Numbered from the stretch's first letter, positions 43,632-53,551 are shown. The stretch is 64,000 nt of DNA from Alkaliphilus serpentinus (GCF_009017255.1 NZ_WBZB01000013.1:62001-126000); one strand, 5' to 3'. The notes: generated from the sequence alone by a model not told the origin. Numbers and translations: made by a program.

Positions 43632-43774
43632 AAGTAGATGACCAAATCTCTGATTTGAGTCAGTCACTTAGCTAGGAACTTGATACAAACTTTCCTTGTC
43701 ATACTTCCGTAGTTTGTAGCGAATTAACTAGCACCCTTAATTCAACATTCAACATTTAACATTCATCATTAACT
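43632..43774. repeat. Dispersed structured intergenic element, copy B
   Basis: The left 51 bp match copy A (18990-19040) at 43 positions without gaps. The hairpin is AGCTAG (43670-43675) with TACAAACT (43684-43691) pairing to AGTTTGTA (43711-43718) and CTAGC (43728-43732). The stem sequence differs from copy A but is again complementary. The right end is a heptanucleotide array of five units (ATTCAAC, ATTCAAC, ATTTAAC, ATTCATC, ATTAACT; 43740-43774). Confidence 0.8.
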
Positions 43775-43794
43775 TAATCTTTTTACTATAGCCC

Positions 43795-44076
43795 TTATCG
43801 ATATCGATCCTTCATCTTCTTTATGGGTATATTTGCAACTAAGGCTGGTATGGTTGACTCATCTATTTCCCTCTTGGTTTTTGTGATCTTAATGTCTAAG
43901 CCCTCTTCATCAATTTCCATATAATCAGAAATAACTCTAATGATATCACCCTTCACCATTTCAAGAAAATGAGGAGAACAATTTGTTCTGTCATGTACCA
44001 AAACCAACTTTAATCTTTCTTTTGCTACATTTTTGCTTGTCCCACTATCTCTGCTTAAAAATTTAAAAAGATCCAT
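43795..44076 (-). CDS. minE: Cell division topological specificity factor MinE
   Basis: MinE stimulates MinD ATPase and drives Min oscillation, directing the division site to midcell. The 93-residue protein shows SKNVAKERLKLVLVHDRTNC (anti-MinCD helix/strand) and a C-terminal topological domain ending VANIPIKKMKDRYR. It is 20 bp after minD. Presence of MinE rather than DivIVA alone fits Clostridia of this type. Confidence 0.96.
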   Translation of the reverse strand: MDLFKFLSRDSGTSKNVAKERLKLVLVHDRTNCSPHFLEMVKGDIIRVISDYMEIDEEGLDIKITKTKREIDESTIPALVANIPIKKMKDRYR

Positions 44077-44096
44077 GATATCTCCCCTTTCTGAAG

Positions 44097-44891
44097 CTAT
44101 TTTAATCCAAATATTTTTCTTAGTTTTGAAACAAAACCTGTATCAGTTTCCATATTTAAAAATGGTACAGTTTCTCCAGTTAATCTCTTTGTAATATTTC
44201 TATAGGCTTGACCGGCCATAGAACTAGAATCCGTTACTACTGGTTCTCCCTTATTGGTAGAAATAACGATGGACTCATCATCCGGCACTACTCCTAAAAG
44301 GTCTATTGCTAGAATATCAATCATATCTTCGATATTCATCATATCTCCCTTTTTTACCATATCAATACGTATACGATTGATAATTAATTGAGGATCTCTA
44401 AGTTCAGCTGCTTCCAATAACCCTATGATTCTATCAGCATCTCTTACTGCTGATATTTCAGGAGTTGTAACAACGATTGCTTTATCAGCTCCTGCTATGG
44501 CATTTTTAAAGCCTTGCTCAATTCCAGCTGGACAATCAATCAAAACAAAATCGAACATTTCTTTAAGGGATTCAGTAAGCCTTTGCATTTGTTCGGGATT
44601 AACTGCATTTTTATCTCTAGTTTGAGCAGCTGGCAATAAAAATAAACCTTCATATCTTTTATCTTTAATCAATGCCTGCTTTATACGACATACACCCTCT
44701 ACTACATCAACTATGTCATATACAATACGGTTTTCTAAACCCATTACCACATCTAGATTTCTTAAACCGATATCTGCATCTACCACCACTACCTTGTAAC
44801 CCAATTGTGCTAGGCCTGTTCCTAAATTAGCTGTTGTTGTAGTTTTTCCTACTCCACCTTTGCCTGATGTAACTACTATAACTTGTGACAT
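44097..44891 (-). CDS. minD: Septum site-determining ATPase MinD
   Basis: MinD is the membrane-cycling ATPase of the Min system. The 264-residue protein starts MSQVIVVTSGKGGVGKTTTT with the deviant Walker A at 11-18 and ends in the amphipathic membrane helix FVSKLRKIFGLK. The ATG at 44891 is chosen because AGGAGGTC lies six bases before it; a frame to 44909 would place the ribosome-binding site inside the gene. Confidence 0.98.
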   Translation of the reverse strand: MSQVIVVTSGKGGVGKTTTTANLGTGLAQLGYKVVVVDADIGLRNLDVVMGLENRIVYDIVDVVEGVCRIKQALIKDKRYEGLFLLPAAQTRDKNAVNPEQMQRLTESLKEMFDFVLIDCPAGIEQGFKNAIAGADKAIVVTTPEISAVRDADRIIGLLEAAELRDPQLIINRIRIDMVKKGDMMNIEDMIDILAIDLLGVVPDDESIVISTNKGEPVVTDSSSMAGQAYRNITKRLTGETVPFLNMETDTGFVSKLRKIFGLK

Positions 44892-44919
44892 TAATTGACC
44901 TCCTATCATATCCTTAAAT

Positions 44920-45543
44920 TTACTTTCTTCCTAAGTAGGGTTCTATAAAAACTGCATTATTGATTATTCTAGCCATTTCTGGAACAGAAGGCTTATCATA
45001 ATATCCATCAGGTGACCTTGCAATTATATCCGCAATCCTTAGTTGGGTAGGTGCTAGATAAAAAGCTGCTACACAGGCCTCCTTATTTCCATTACTACCC
45101 GCATGGGCGATACCCCTTAAACTTCCCATAATGATGATGTTTCCTTGAGCAATCACCTCTGCTCCAGGATTTACATCCCCTAAAACTACTAGGTTTCCAG
45201 GATAATTTATCCTTTGCCCAGATCTCAGGGTACCATGGTGAAACTTCGTCTTCCCTTCGTAAATACCATTAAAAACCTTAAGGGTAGAATGTGCTACATC
45301 TTCCTCCTTATGAATAATCATTTGATAACGTGTAGACATCAAAGCCTCAAGCTCAACCTTCTCATTCTGGGTCATGGTATCACATAAAATATCCAAAATC
45401 TTTGCTCCTTTAAAAAAGGAGTTAGTAGCCTCTAGCTTACTGATCAACTGATCTTTAATTAAGTCAAAGTCAAGGCCTGGCTTAATATATACATATAAAC
45501 CTTTGCCTGTACCCTTAAACTCTATAACATTTTCTTGAACCAT
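44920..45543 (-). CDS. minC: Septum site-determining protein MinC
   Basis: MinC inhibits FtsZ polymerisation when bound to MinD. The 207-residue protein has an N-terminal FtsZ-interacting domain and a C-terminal beta-helix: HGTLRSGQRINYPGNLVVLG then DVNPGAEVIAQGNIIIMGSL and RGIAHAG. It heads minCDE, downstream of the PBP2 terminator. Confidence 0.96.
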   Translation of the reverse strand: MVQENVIEFKGTGKGLYVYIKPGLDFDLIKDQLISKLEATNSFFKGAKILDILCDTMTQNEKVELEALMSTRYQMIIHKEEDVAHSTLKVFNGIYEGKTKFHHGTLRSGQRINYPGNLVVLGDVNPGAEVIAQGNIIIMGSLRGIAHAGSNGNKEACVAAFYLAPTQLRIADIIARSPDGYYDKPSVPEMARIINNAVFIEPYLGRK

Positions 45544-45661
45544 TGACGATTACCTCCACCAAACTCTACTCGGTTTATCCTATTTACATTCTCCAAATAA
45601 GCCTTAAATCCTGCATTTTTGTTTAAAAAAACTTAGGTACTTTGGTCCATATTAAATATAC

Positions 45662-45688
45662 AAAAAAACACCCATTGAGTGTTTTTTT
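45662..45688 (-). terminator. Terminator of the mre-PBP2 operon
   Basis: AAAAAAACAC / GTGTTTTTTT forms a 10-bp stem 24 bp after the PBP2 stop codon, with a long T-run on the minus strand. Confidence 0.85.
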
Positions 45689-45711
45689 TATATATATATT
45701 TGATATTGTAT

Positions 45712-48516
45712 TTATCTTGTAAAGGTATTGTCTAAGGCATTGTAGCTTTGGGTCTCTATAAAGTTTAATCCCATATATTCTGCAATAACTTCCCTTACAA
45801 TTGGTCCTCCATAGCCTCCAGAGCCACCTTGAAAAATAAGGACGGAAATGGCTATTTCAGGGTTTTCGTAGGGAGCAAAGGCTGTAAACCAAGCATAGTT
45901 ATCATAATCCTCTTTATATTCATCTAAATCCACAATCCTCAATTTTCTAGGGCTAAGTTGAATTATGGCCAGCTTCATAGCATAGATATCGTCCTTATAC
46001 AAGTCATCCTCTGGATTTTCAAGCCTTAGCTCTACCATTCTAGCTTCAACAGCCGCCTCACCTACACCAAATCTGTGAAGATTATCCTTTAAATATTGTA
46101 TTTCATCTACAGGAGGAATTTTCCCTGATCTTTGGGCGGTACCGGTTTTACCAGCCACATCTACTGGAAAATTGGTAAAGGAGGTTCTGGCGGTTCCGGT
46201 TTTTGTTACCTCCAACATTCCTAAATTAACATGATCTAGGTTGCTATAATCATTTAATTTCACCCGTTCAATAAGTTCTGGTGGATCTTCTAAAACTAGC
46301 TGTCCGTTGGAATCATTAATTTTTCTTAATACACTTGAACTGTAACGATATCCGCCATTGGCTAGAATCGACATATAGCTAGCCATTTGAATGGGGGTAT
46401 AGGCATGTTCCCCTTGACCTATGGAAAAGTTCATTGTATCTGCAATACTCCAGCTTGCCTGTTTGAAGTAGGTATGAACGATAAGATCTGCATAGGTACC
46501 TGCAATATCGGGGTTAATTCCTTTATCGACAATTCTATTGTAGACAACTCCCCTAGAGGGGTTTTCTTCTATCCAGCCTATGATTTCCTCAATTAGGGCA
46601 TTGATATTTTCCTCAGTAGGATTGATAATGGTGGCATCAAAATCCTGAGGCTTTAAAAGTCTTTTTAGCTGTCTTTCCAAAAGAACCTTTATGGTTGATG
46701 TCTTCCTTTCAATATTAGGGACTCCTCCTGAGAATTCCGTTGGTATATCAATTTCGATACCGGTTTTTTCGTCCAATCCAAAACGATTGGTATAATCAAT
46801 CATGGTATGAACATCCATTTTTGCAGGTAATGGTTTATTTGATCCATAATTCCACCCTGTTCCTAAGGAGTAAAAATATATGTTATTTGAATCAGCGATG
46901 GCCTCATAAAGATTTTGGTATCCAGCAGTTGTTTTACTCTGATTCCATCTCCAGTTACCAAAGGAATGTCCACCAATTTTAATATATCCTATATCAAGAA
47001 TTTCATAGGTTGGGCTTAACCCCTGCTCTAAGGCTGCCAATCCAACCAAGGGTTTATAAATGGAGCCAGGCTGTACAGCTGTTCTCATGGCAATATTATT
47101 AAGGGGTCTTGGCGCCAAGGGATCCCTTTCATTTTCAGGCATTAGGCCCTCCCAATCAGAAGAGCTTATCCCTGTTGCAAACAGATTTGGATCATAGGAT
47201 GGATAGTTAGCCAATGCCAATACCTCTCCAGTTTTGACATCCATAACTACTGTTGAAGCTGATGTAGCATTTTTCCTCGGGCCGCTTGTAGTAGATACAA
47301 AGGTATTCTTTCCCCATTGGGTTTCATAAACCCCACCAACCCGTATTTCAGCTAGAACATCCTTTACTACTTCCTCTGCTTTCTTTTGTAGATTTAAGTC
47401 GATGGTTAAAAATAATGTATTACCAGGAATAGGTTCCTTCGTTTCCAAAACCCTTATTAACCTTCCATTGGAATCTACAATAACCTTTTGATAACCATCC
47501 TCCCCTTTAAGATATTCTTCAAACTTATGCTCTACTCCTGTTTTTCCAATTAAATCTCCAGGTGCATAGTCAAGCTCTTTAATATATTTATCGATTTCCC
47601 ACTGCTGAGAGATTTTACCAACATAGCCAAGTACATGGGCAGCTGTCTCTCCCTCTGGATAAATTCTCACGGGTTCAATCGCTACATTTATTCCTGGAAA
47701 TTCGTTAATATTTTCTTCAATTTGAACCACCGATTGCTGGGATATATCCTTTGCAATTTTTACAGGCTGAAATTGAAGATAGCTCTGCTTCCTTAGCTGC
47801 TCCCTAATAGCCATAATTTTTCGTGCATCTTCATTAGAGTATTCCTCTGGTAGCTTATATATTTTCTCTCTAACAGTTAAGAAGGCCTCTTCTGCTGATA
47901 TTGAGAAATCCTTTATACGATGGTCTACTAACCAGTTTTCTTTTTTCATTTCATCAGTAAATTTCCAAGTTTGTACTGAAATTGGGATGGATCCCATAAC
48001 CTCTATTAGCTGTCTTTGGGCTTCAAATTTATCTTCCCCCTCTTGTATGTTATGGCGTTCTAACAAAATTTCGAAGGCTTCTTCTGCAGAAGTTACCTCC
48101 TCCAGCAGATTGTTTTCCTTCCAAGCCCTAAGCTCTGTATCATAGGTGAATTCATATTGTCCTGTTTCAGACAACACAATAGGAAATTCATCTGTATATT
48201 TATCATCATTGGACTCGAGAATCTTAACAATATTCATAACAACCTCATTGATTCTTTCGTCAACAATTTCACTCTTCATGATTTGCACAGTAAAGCTAGG
48301 TCTATTGCCTGCCAGTAGGCGACCATATCTGTCTCTTATTTCCCCCCTGGGTGCTGTTAAAGGAATGGTTTTAAAGATTCTATTTTCTGCTTCTTCTCTA
48401 TAGGTCGCACCTTGAACAATCATAATGGAAGCCAAGCGAAAAAAAATCACGATTATTACAATTATAAAAGCAATTAATACAACGTTAAACCTATCCTTTA
48501 GTTTTTTCAAAATCAT
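45712..48516 (-). CDS. mrdA: Penicillin-binding protein 2 (class B transpeptidase)
   Basis: PBP2 crosslinks peptidoglycan during elongation together with RodA and MreBCD. The 934-residue protein has an N-terminal membrane anchor (13-33), dimerisation domain and transpeptidase motifs SIYK (Ser485-Lys488), SNN (543-545) and KTG (790-792). It is longer than the 600-720 residues usual for the family. Extra sequence lies at about 95-250 and at about 600-690 (between SNN and the GQGE region), plus a segment after KTG. A decoy-like TKTGTART stretch occurs at 771-778. It closes the mreBCD operon. Confidence 0.95.
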   Translation of the reverse strand: MILKKLKDRFNVVLIAFIIVIIVIFFRLASIMIVQGATYREEAENRIFKTIPLTAPRGEIRDRYGRLLAGNRPSFTVQIMKSEIVDERINEVVMNIVKILESNDDKYTDEFPIVLSETGQYEFTYDTELRAWKENNLLEEVTSAEEAFEILLERHNIQEGEDKFEAQRQLIEVMGSIPISVQTWKFTDEMKKENWLVDHRIKDFSISAEEAFLTVREKIYKLPEEYSNEDARKIMAIREQLRKQSYLQFQPVKIAKDISQQSVVQIEENINEFPGINVAIEPVRIYPEGETAAHVLGYVGKISQQWEIDKYIKELDYAPGDLIGKTGVEHKFEEYLKGEDGYQKVIVDSNGRLIRVLETKEPIPGNTLFLTIDLNLQKKAEEVVKDVLAEIRVGGVYETQWGKNTFVSTTSGPRKNATSASTVVMDVKTGEVLALANYPSYDPNLFATGISSSDWEGLMPENERDPLAPRPLNNIAMRTAVQPGSIYKPLVGLAALEQGLSPTYEILDIGYIKIGGHSFGNWRWNQSKTTAGYQNLYEAIADSNNIYFYSLGTGWNYGSNKPLPAKMDVHTMIDYTNRFGLDEKTGIEIDIPTEFSGGVPNIERKTSTIKVLLERQLKRLLKPQDFDATIINPTEENINALIEEIIGWIEENPSRGVVYNRIVDKGINPDIAGTYADLIVHTYFKQASWSIADTMNFSIGQGEHAYTPIQMASYMSILANGGYRYSSSVLRKINDSNGQLVLEDPPELIERVKLNDYSNLDHVNLGMLEVTKTGTARTSFTNFPVDVAGKTGTAQRSGKIPPVDEIQYLKDNLHRFGVGEAAVEARMVELRLENPEDDLYKDDIYAMKLAIIQLSPRKLRIVDLDEYKEDYDNYAWFTAFAPYENPEIAISVLIFQGGSGGYGGPIVREVIAEYMGLNFIETQSYNALDNTFTR

Positions 48517-48530
48517 AGGATCACCTTTAC

Positions 48531-49028
48531 CTAATATCTTTTTTTCAACCGATTTGTTTTATATAGCTTCGAAATAAGAAGATAAATGAATATAGATAAG
48601 AATGAATTATAAAGAACTTCAATGATTAGCATGTTCTTAAAAACATTAAAAAGCTCAATTCTATACCGCATTAAATATAAAAAAACCATATTAATCGTCT
48701 CGAAGGCTACTGTTGAAGCAGCAGTTAAAAGAATGGGTACTATCGGATTATCTTTATACAATTTTTCATTGATGGATCCCATTGTATACCCAATTAGCAT
48801 ATAAATCATGGCATTTAACCCTACCATCTTTCCAAAAATAATATCTTGAAGCAACCCCGCTACAAAGCCAGTAATTGCCCCCTTACCCTTTCCAGTAAAA
48901 ATACTGATGGAAACAATTAATACTAAGGCAGTATTGGGCAAAACTCCAAAAATAGCAAAGTATTGGAATAATGTAGATTGTAAAATTAAGTTAATAATTA
49001 ATAAAATACCTATGATCGTAGCCTTCAC
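48531..49028 (-). CDS. mreD: Rod shape-determining protein MreD
   Basis: MreD is an integral membrane component of the elongasome. The 165-residue protein is almost wholly hydrophobic with about five membrane segments and the family-typical GKGKGAITGFVAGLLQDIIF. It lies 14 bp after mreC and 14 bp before mrdA. Confidence 0.92.
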   Translation of the reverse strand: MKATIIGILLIINLILQSTLFQYFAIFGVLPNTALVLIVSISIFTGKGKGAITGFVAGLLQDIIFGKMVGLNAMIYMLIGYTMGSINEKLYKDNPIVPILLTAASTVAFETINMVFLYLMRYRIELFNVFKNMLIIEVLYNSFLSIFIYLLISKLYKTNRLKKRY

Positions 49029-49042
49029 TTGCTTTTCCCCTT

Positions 49043-49873
49043 TTACTCTATTACTGTGGGCTTCATCACTAAAACCTTTGTTATACGCTTGAAGTTAACA
49101 GCAGGTTCAATTTCTATATTCTTCGTTAGCTGATTGCCCGATTGATTAATCCCTTTAATCTCTCCAATAAGAATTCCTTTTGGATAAATTCCTATTCCAG
49201 AGGTAATCAGCTTGTCCCCAATCATCACATCAGCCATAGTATCAAATAAATAACCTGATAATTCGTTGGATATACTACCTGATATAATCCCTTGAATACT
49301 GTTATCCCTTAGTATTTGAAAGCTTACAGAGCTGTTATTATCAATTATAGAAACAACCTTGGCCCAGTTTCCTCCTACTTCATAAACCTTGCCTACTAAA
49401 CCATTTGCTGCAACAATAATACTATCCTTTGTAACACCATCCATTGTACCAACATCAATGGTAAACACATTAAACCAATTACTAGGAGATTTTGCAATTA
49501 CATTGGCCACCATCGATTGATAGTTTTCTTCCTCTTCAAACTGATTTAACGTAAACCGAAGGGATCTTAGTTCCTCTAATTCATCCCTTTCTAGCCTAAG
49601 GTTTATCACTTCGCTTTGTAGCTCTTCTAGCTGTTTTTTCAATTCTTTGTTTTCTTTATTGATTTTACTAAAATTGAACAGAGAGCCAAAGCCTTCTCCC
49701 AAAGCATTTACGCCGGTACTAAAGACTCCTTGAACTGGTGAAATAATATTCCCCACCCATTCTTCAATTTTAGTTAATCCCTCTCTCTGTCCAGCAGTAA
49801 CTCCCATTATGATAATGAGAATGATAGCGACTATTGCCACTATCATTGCTGTTCGATCTTTAGCAGTTCTCAT
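49043..49873 (-). CDS. mreC: Rod shape-determining protein MreC
   Basis: MreC links MreB to the extracytoplasmic synthases. The 276-residue protein has a membrane segment (11-26), a coiled coil (about 66-105) and beta-domains with NWFNVFTIDVGTMDGVTKDS and VAANGLVGKVYEVG. It is 12 bp after mreB. Confidence 0.95.
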   Translation of the reverse strand: MRTAKDRTAMIVAIVAIILIIIMGVTAGQREGLTKIEEWVGNIISPVQGVFSTGVNALGEGFGSLFNFSKINKENKELKKQLEELQSEVINLRLERDELEELRSLRFTLNQFEEEENYQSMVANVIAKSPSNWFNVFTIDVGTMDGVTKDSIIVAANGLVGKVYEVGGNWAKVVSIIDNNSSVSFQILRDNSIQGIISGSISNELSGYLFDTMADVMIGDKLITSGIGIYPKGILIGEIKGINQSGNQLTKNIEIEPAVNFKRITKVLVMKPTVIE

Positions 49874-49885
49874 GTCCCCACCAAC

Positions 49886-50908
<1,023 letters not shown>

Positions 50909-50934
50909 TTATTATTGCTCCTTCCTATTTATGC

Positions 50935-51633
50935 CTACATGAATGCCTTTTCCTTTAGACTAATATAAATACCATCACCTATAATGATATGATCTAATAC
51001 TTTAATTCCAAGTAAATCTCCAGCCTCTAGTAAACGCTTAGTTATATTGATATCCTCTTTGCTAGGAGTTGGATCTCCACTAGGATGATTATGAACTAGA
51101 ATAATTGATGAACTACTTCTTTTTATTGCACTAATAAAAACCTCCCTTGGGTGAACAATAGATGAACTTAAATTACCAACTGATATGTTCTCTATCGATA
51201 TAACTTCATTTTTTGTATTTAAAAGGAATATGTTAAAATACTCTTTTTTTAAGTAACGCATTTCTTCCATGATTAAAGCTGTCACATCTTCAGGACCTTT
51301 TATTTTATAATTATTAGCCTTTGTTGATAATGCTATACGCTTACCAAGCTCTACTGCAGCAATTAATTGTGAAGATTTGGCCAATCCAATTCCCTTTATT
51401 TTACTTAACTCTTGTACGGTTGAATTGGTTAAAACCCTTAGGCCCTCATCCTGTGCTAAAATCTTTTCGGCCAAAGAAATGGCCGACTGCTCTTTATAAC
51501 CAGTTGATAAAAGAATAGCCAATAGTTCAGAATTAGATAGTTTATTTGCTCCATAATTTAAGAGCTTTTCCCTTGGTCTTTCCCATTCAGGGAGTTTTTT
51601 TATCCCTACTGTTCTGTAGCCATCCAGCTTCAT
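50935..51633 (-). CDS. radC: RadC family (JAB) protein
   Basis: RadC proteins carry a JAMM metalloprotease-like fold (HNHPSGDPTPSKED) and an N-terminal helix-hairpin-helix (LSKIKGIGLAKSSQLIAA). The old link to DNA repair is doubtful and the function is unsettled. The ATG at 51633 (GGTGA 4 nt upstream) is taken as start; a GTG at 51645 overlapping maf is possible. It is upstream of mreB, a common clostridial order maf-radC-mreB. Confidence 0.93.
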   Translation of the reverse strand: MKLDGYRTVGIKKLPEWERPREKLLNYGANKLSNSELLAILLSTGYKEQSAISLAEKILAQDEGLRVLTNSTVQELSKIKGIGLAKSSQLIAAVELGKRIALSTKANNYKIKGPEDVTALIMEEMRYLKKEYFNIFLLNTKNEVISIENISVGNLSSSIVHPREVFISAIKRSSSSIILVHNHPSGDPTPSKEDINITKRLLEAGDLLGIKVLDHIIIGDGIYISLKEKAFM

Positions 51634-51637
51634 TTCT

Positions 51638-52231
51638 TCACCCACTTATCCTAGGTAATAAAGAGATTTTAAAATCCTTTTCCATCCTGTTGTTAAGCTT
51701 AAAAAGGGGTAATCCTACTACATTAAAATAGTCTCCCTCAATTCTTTCTACCAATAGAGACCCATAACCTTGAATACCGTAGCCTCCAGCCTTGTCCATA
51801 GGCTCACCAGTGGCCACATATCTTGCTATTTCCTCAGGGCTTAACTTTTTAAAATAGACATTTGTAGTTTCAGAGTCAAGAACTTCTTTGCCATTAGCTG
51901 TTGAAATAATTGCAAAGCCTGTAATGACCTGATGTTTTTTACCCGAAAGGATGGTTATCATATTATACGCATCCTCTTTGTCTTTTGGTTTTGCCAAGAA
52001 CCCATTACAATATACGACGGTATCTGCAGCTATGATGATTCCATCTTCATCGAGGTCCTCTTTAACCTTTAGGGCCTTTCTATATGCAATCTCCTGTGCC
52101 AGCTTTACTGGATTAGGATTCTTAATTTCTTCTTCATTTATATTACTAACCATGGTTTTAATTGGTACACCAAGATTTGAAAGAAGTTCCCTTCTTCTTG
52201 GAGATTTAGAGGCCAATATCAGCTGTAACAT
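51638..52231 (-). CDS. maf: Maf family nucleotide pyrophosphatase
   Basis: Maf proteins hydrolyse non-canonical or UTP/dTTP nucleoside triphosphates and have been tied to septation. The 197-residue protein starts LQLILASKSPRRRELLSNLG and has IIAADTVVYCNG and DKAGGYGIQGYGSLLVERIE. It is 8 bp after the DUF4321 gene. Confidence 0.95.
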   Translation of the reverse strand: MLQLILASKSPRRRELLSNLGVPIKTMVSNINEEEIKNPNPVKLAQEIAYRKALKVKEDLDEDGIIIAADTVVYCNGFLAKPKDKEDAYNMITILSGKKHQVITGFAIISTANGKEVLDSETTNVYFKKLSPEEIARYVATGEPMDKAGGYGIQGYGSLLVERIEGDYFNVVGLPLFKLNNRMEKDFKISLLPRISG

Positions 52232-52239
52232 ATAATCAC

Positions 52240-52488
52240 CTACAATCTATTAAATATAACTACTGCCAAAAGCAAACCAATTAAACTTGCTACATTTATT
52301 TTAATAAGTAAAGAAAAATTTAAATAAATAACACTTAAATCTAACTGAAAGTTATTGATCCCTAAAGGACCCGGTCCATAGGATAAAAAGGGAAGCAGAT
52401 CCCCCAGGGCATCCCCTATTAAACTGCCTAAAACAACCCCTGTTATGATTAATAATACCAAAAGCCATGGATTACGATATTTGCTCAT
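52240..52488 (-). CDS. DUF4321 small membrane protein
   Basis: The 82-residue protein has two hydrophobic segments (about 9-30 and 58-80) and the internal GDLLPFLSYGPGPLGINNFQ that I associate with DUF4321. It is encoded just before maf-radC-mreBCD in Clostridia. Function unknown. Confidence 0.75.
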   Translation of the reverse strand: MSKYRNPWLLVLLIITGVVLGSLIGDALGDLLPFLSYGPGPLGINNFQLDLSVIYLNFSLLIKINVASLIGLLLAVVIFNRL

Positions 52489-52510
52489 GTGTAAAAATGC
52501 CCCCCCAACA

Positions 52511-52545
52511 GAAAATTGAAAATGGAAAATTGAAAGTTGAAAATT
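52511..52545. repeat. Heptanucleotide tandem repeat (GAAAATT type)
   Basis: Exactly five 7-bp units: GAAAATT, GAAAATG, GAAAATT, GAAAGTT, GAAAATT. A short run of eight Cs and this array mark the upstream end of the maf-mre operon. Confidence 0.92.
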
Positions 52546-52591
52546 ACTTGAAGAAAATGTTCTAAGTGTTTTAAGAATTCATATAATCAAT

Positions 52592-52605
52592 GTTGAATGT
52601 TGAAT
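52592..52605. repeat. Two-unit heptanucleotide repeat (GTTGAAT)
   Basis: Two GTTGAAT units followed by TGATG and GAAATTTCTT, matching the right flank of dispersed element copy A (19127-19170). It may be a remnant of that element. Confidence 0.6.
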
Positions 52606-52684
52606 TGATGAAGAAATTTCTTAAGCAAATTCCGACAAGGTTTTTAGTTTTAAATTTTCTGACTGCAATTTACCCTCATCATTT

Positions 52685-52719
52685 TTAACTATTCACTATT
52701 AACTATTAGTTATTCACTA
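52685..52719. repeat. Heptanucleotide tandem repeat (TTAACTA type)
   Basis: Five units: TTAACTA, TTCACTA, TTAACTA, TTAGTTA, TTCACTA. It ends one base before the stop codon of the Gx-family gene. Confidence 0.9.
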
Positions 52720-52720
52720 C

Positions 52721-53224
52721 CTAAAAATGAGGTTTTACCTTCCCCACTGTAAAGTTAGAAGTAATTCCTATAAATATTCCAGTCACTATACTAACCATCA
52801 TCATAACCGGCAAATAGCTAAATATTTTTATGTTATTAATGATTAAACTGGCAACTGTTAATTGAGCGATATTATGACCTGCGGCACCGACTACGCTAAT
52901 GCCAATTAAACTAAAGGTCTTTTTAAAAAACCTATAGACAATCCACATTAAAATCGTACTAACGAATGCACCTGCCATACTGTAAATCATAGAAGTTACT
53001 GCACCTGTTGCTAGTCCACCGATTAGACTTCTTAAAAGATTGACAGATAATGCATATTTTAAACCAAAGACTACTAAGGTAATTAATCCAATGATATTTG
53101 CCAAACCCAGCTTTGCTCCTGGTGCTATACCGATAAAGGGATTAGGGATAAATCCTTCAATTATATGAAGGGCAAGTCCCAATGAGGTTAACATAGCCAA
53201 TTGTACCAATTTACGAGTATTCAT
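52721..53224 (-). CDS. Gx transporter family membrane protein
   Basis: The 167-residue protein has five or six membrane segments and the family core GLALHIIEGFIPNPFIGIAP then GAKLGLANIIGLITLVVFGL. It resembles the Gx/heptaprenyl-diphosphate-synthase component I group of small ECF-S-like transporters, often found beside rnf genes with an FMN transferase. No substrate can be assigned. It is 327 bp from rnfB, separated by the rnf terminator. Confidence 0.82.
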   Translation of the reverse strand: MNTRKLVQLAMLTSLGLALHIIEGFIPNPFIGIAPGAKLGLANIIGLITLVVFGLKYALSVNLLRSLIGGLATGAVTSMIYSMAGAFVSTILMWIVYRFFKKTFSLIGISVVGAAGHNIAQLTVASLIINNIKIFSYLPVMMMVSIVTGIFIGITSNFTVGKVKPHF

Positions 53225-53426
53225 TAAAATCCCACTCTCTGCTAATTATATGTGCTTGATTACCTATTCATTTTAACACAATTTATGGATAATTAGAATT
53301 CTTTAAAAAACTATTTAATTCCTCTAAACTCCTGATAATTCTTTATAAAAACCAATCATTAAAAGTTTAACATTAATGCTTTTATCTTACAAGTAGTAAA
53401 TCTTAGCTATATTTAATTAAATCTAT
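53225..53426. other. Intergenic region upstream of the Gx gene
   Basis: About 200 bp of AT-rich DNA that must hold the promoter of the Gx-type gene. I see no reading frame with a ribosome-binding site. Confidence 0.4.
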
Positions 53427-53490
53427 CACAATAAGAAGTTGGTCATCCATGAATGAGAGATTGCTAATGGGTCTTTAGAACCTTATTGTG
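53427..53490. other. 64-bp stem-bounded element upstream of the rnf terminator
   Basis: CACAATAAG (53427-53435) pairs perfectly with CTTATTGTG (53482-53490), with a further CCAT/ATGG inside. It lies just beyond the rnfB terminator and has no open frame. Confidence 0.45.
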
Positions 53491-53499
53491 TTCACAAAT

Positions 53500-53541
53500 A
53501 ATAGTAGGAGGCGAATAAAAGATTATCCGCCTCCTACTATT
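53500..53541 (-). terminator. Terminator of the rnf operon
   Basis: A 14-bp perfect stem AATAGTAGGAGGCG / CGCCTCCTACTATT begins 10 bp after the rnfB stop codon. The rnf operon therefore ends at rnfB. Confidence 0.92.
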
Positions 53542-53551
53542 ATTTGATTAA

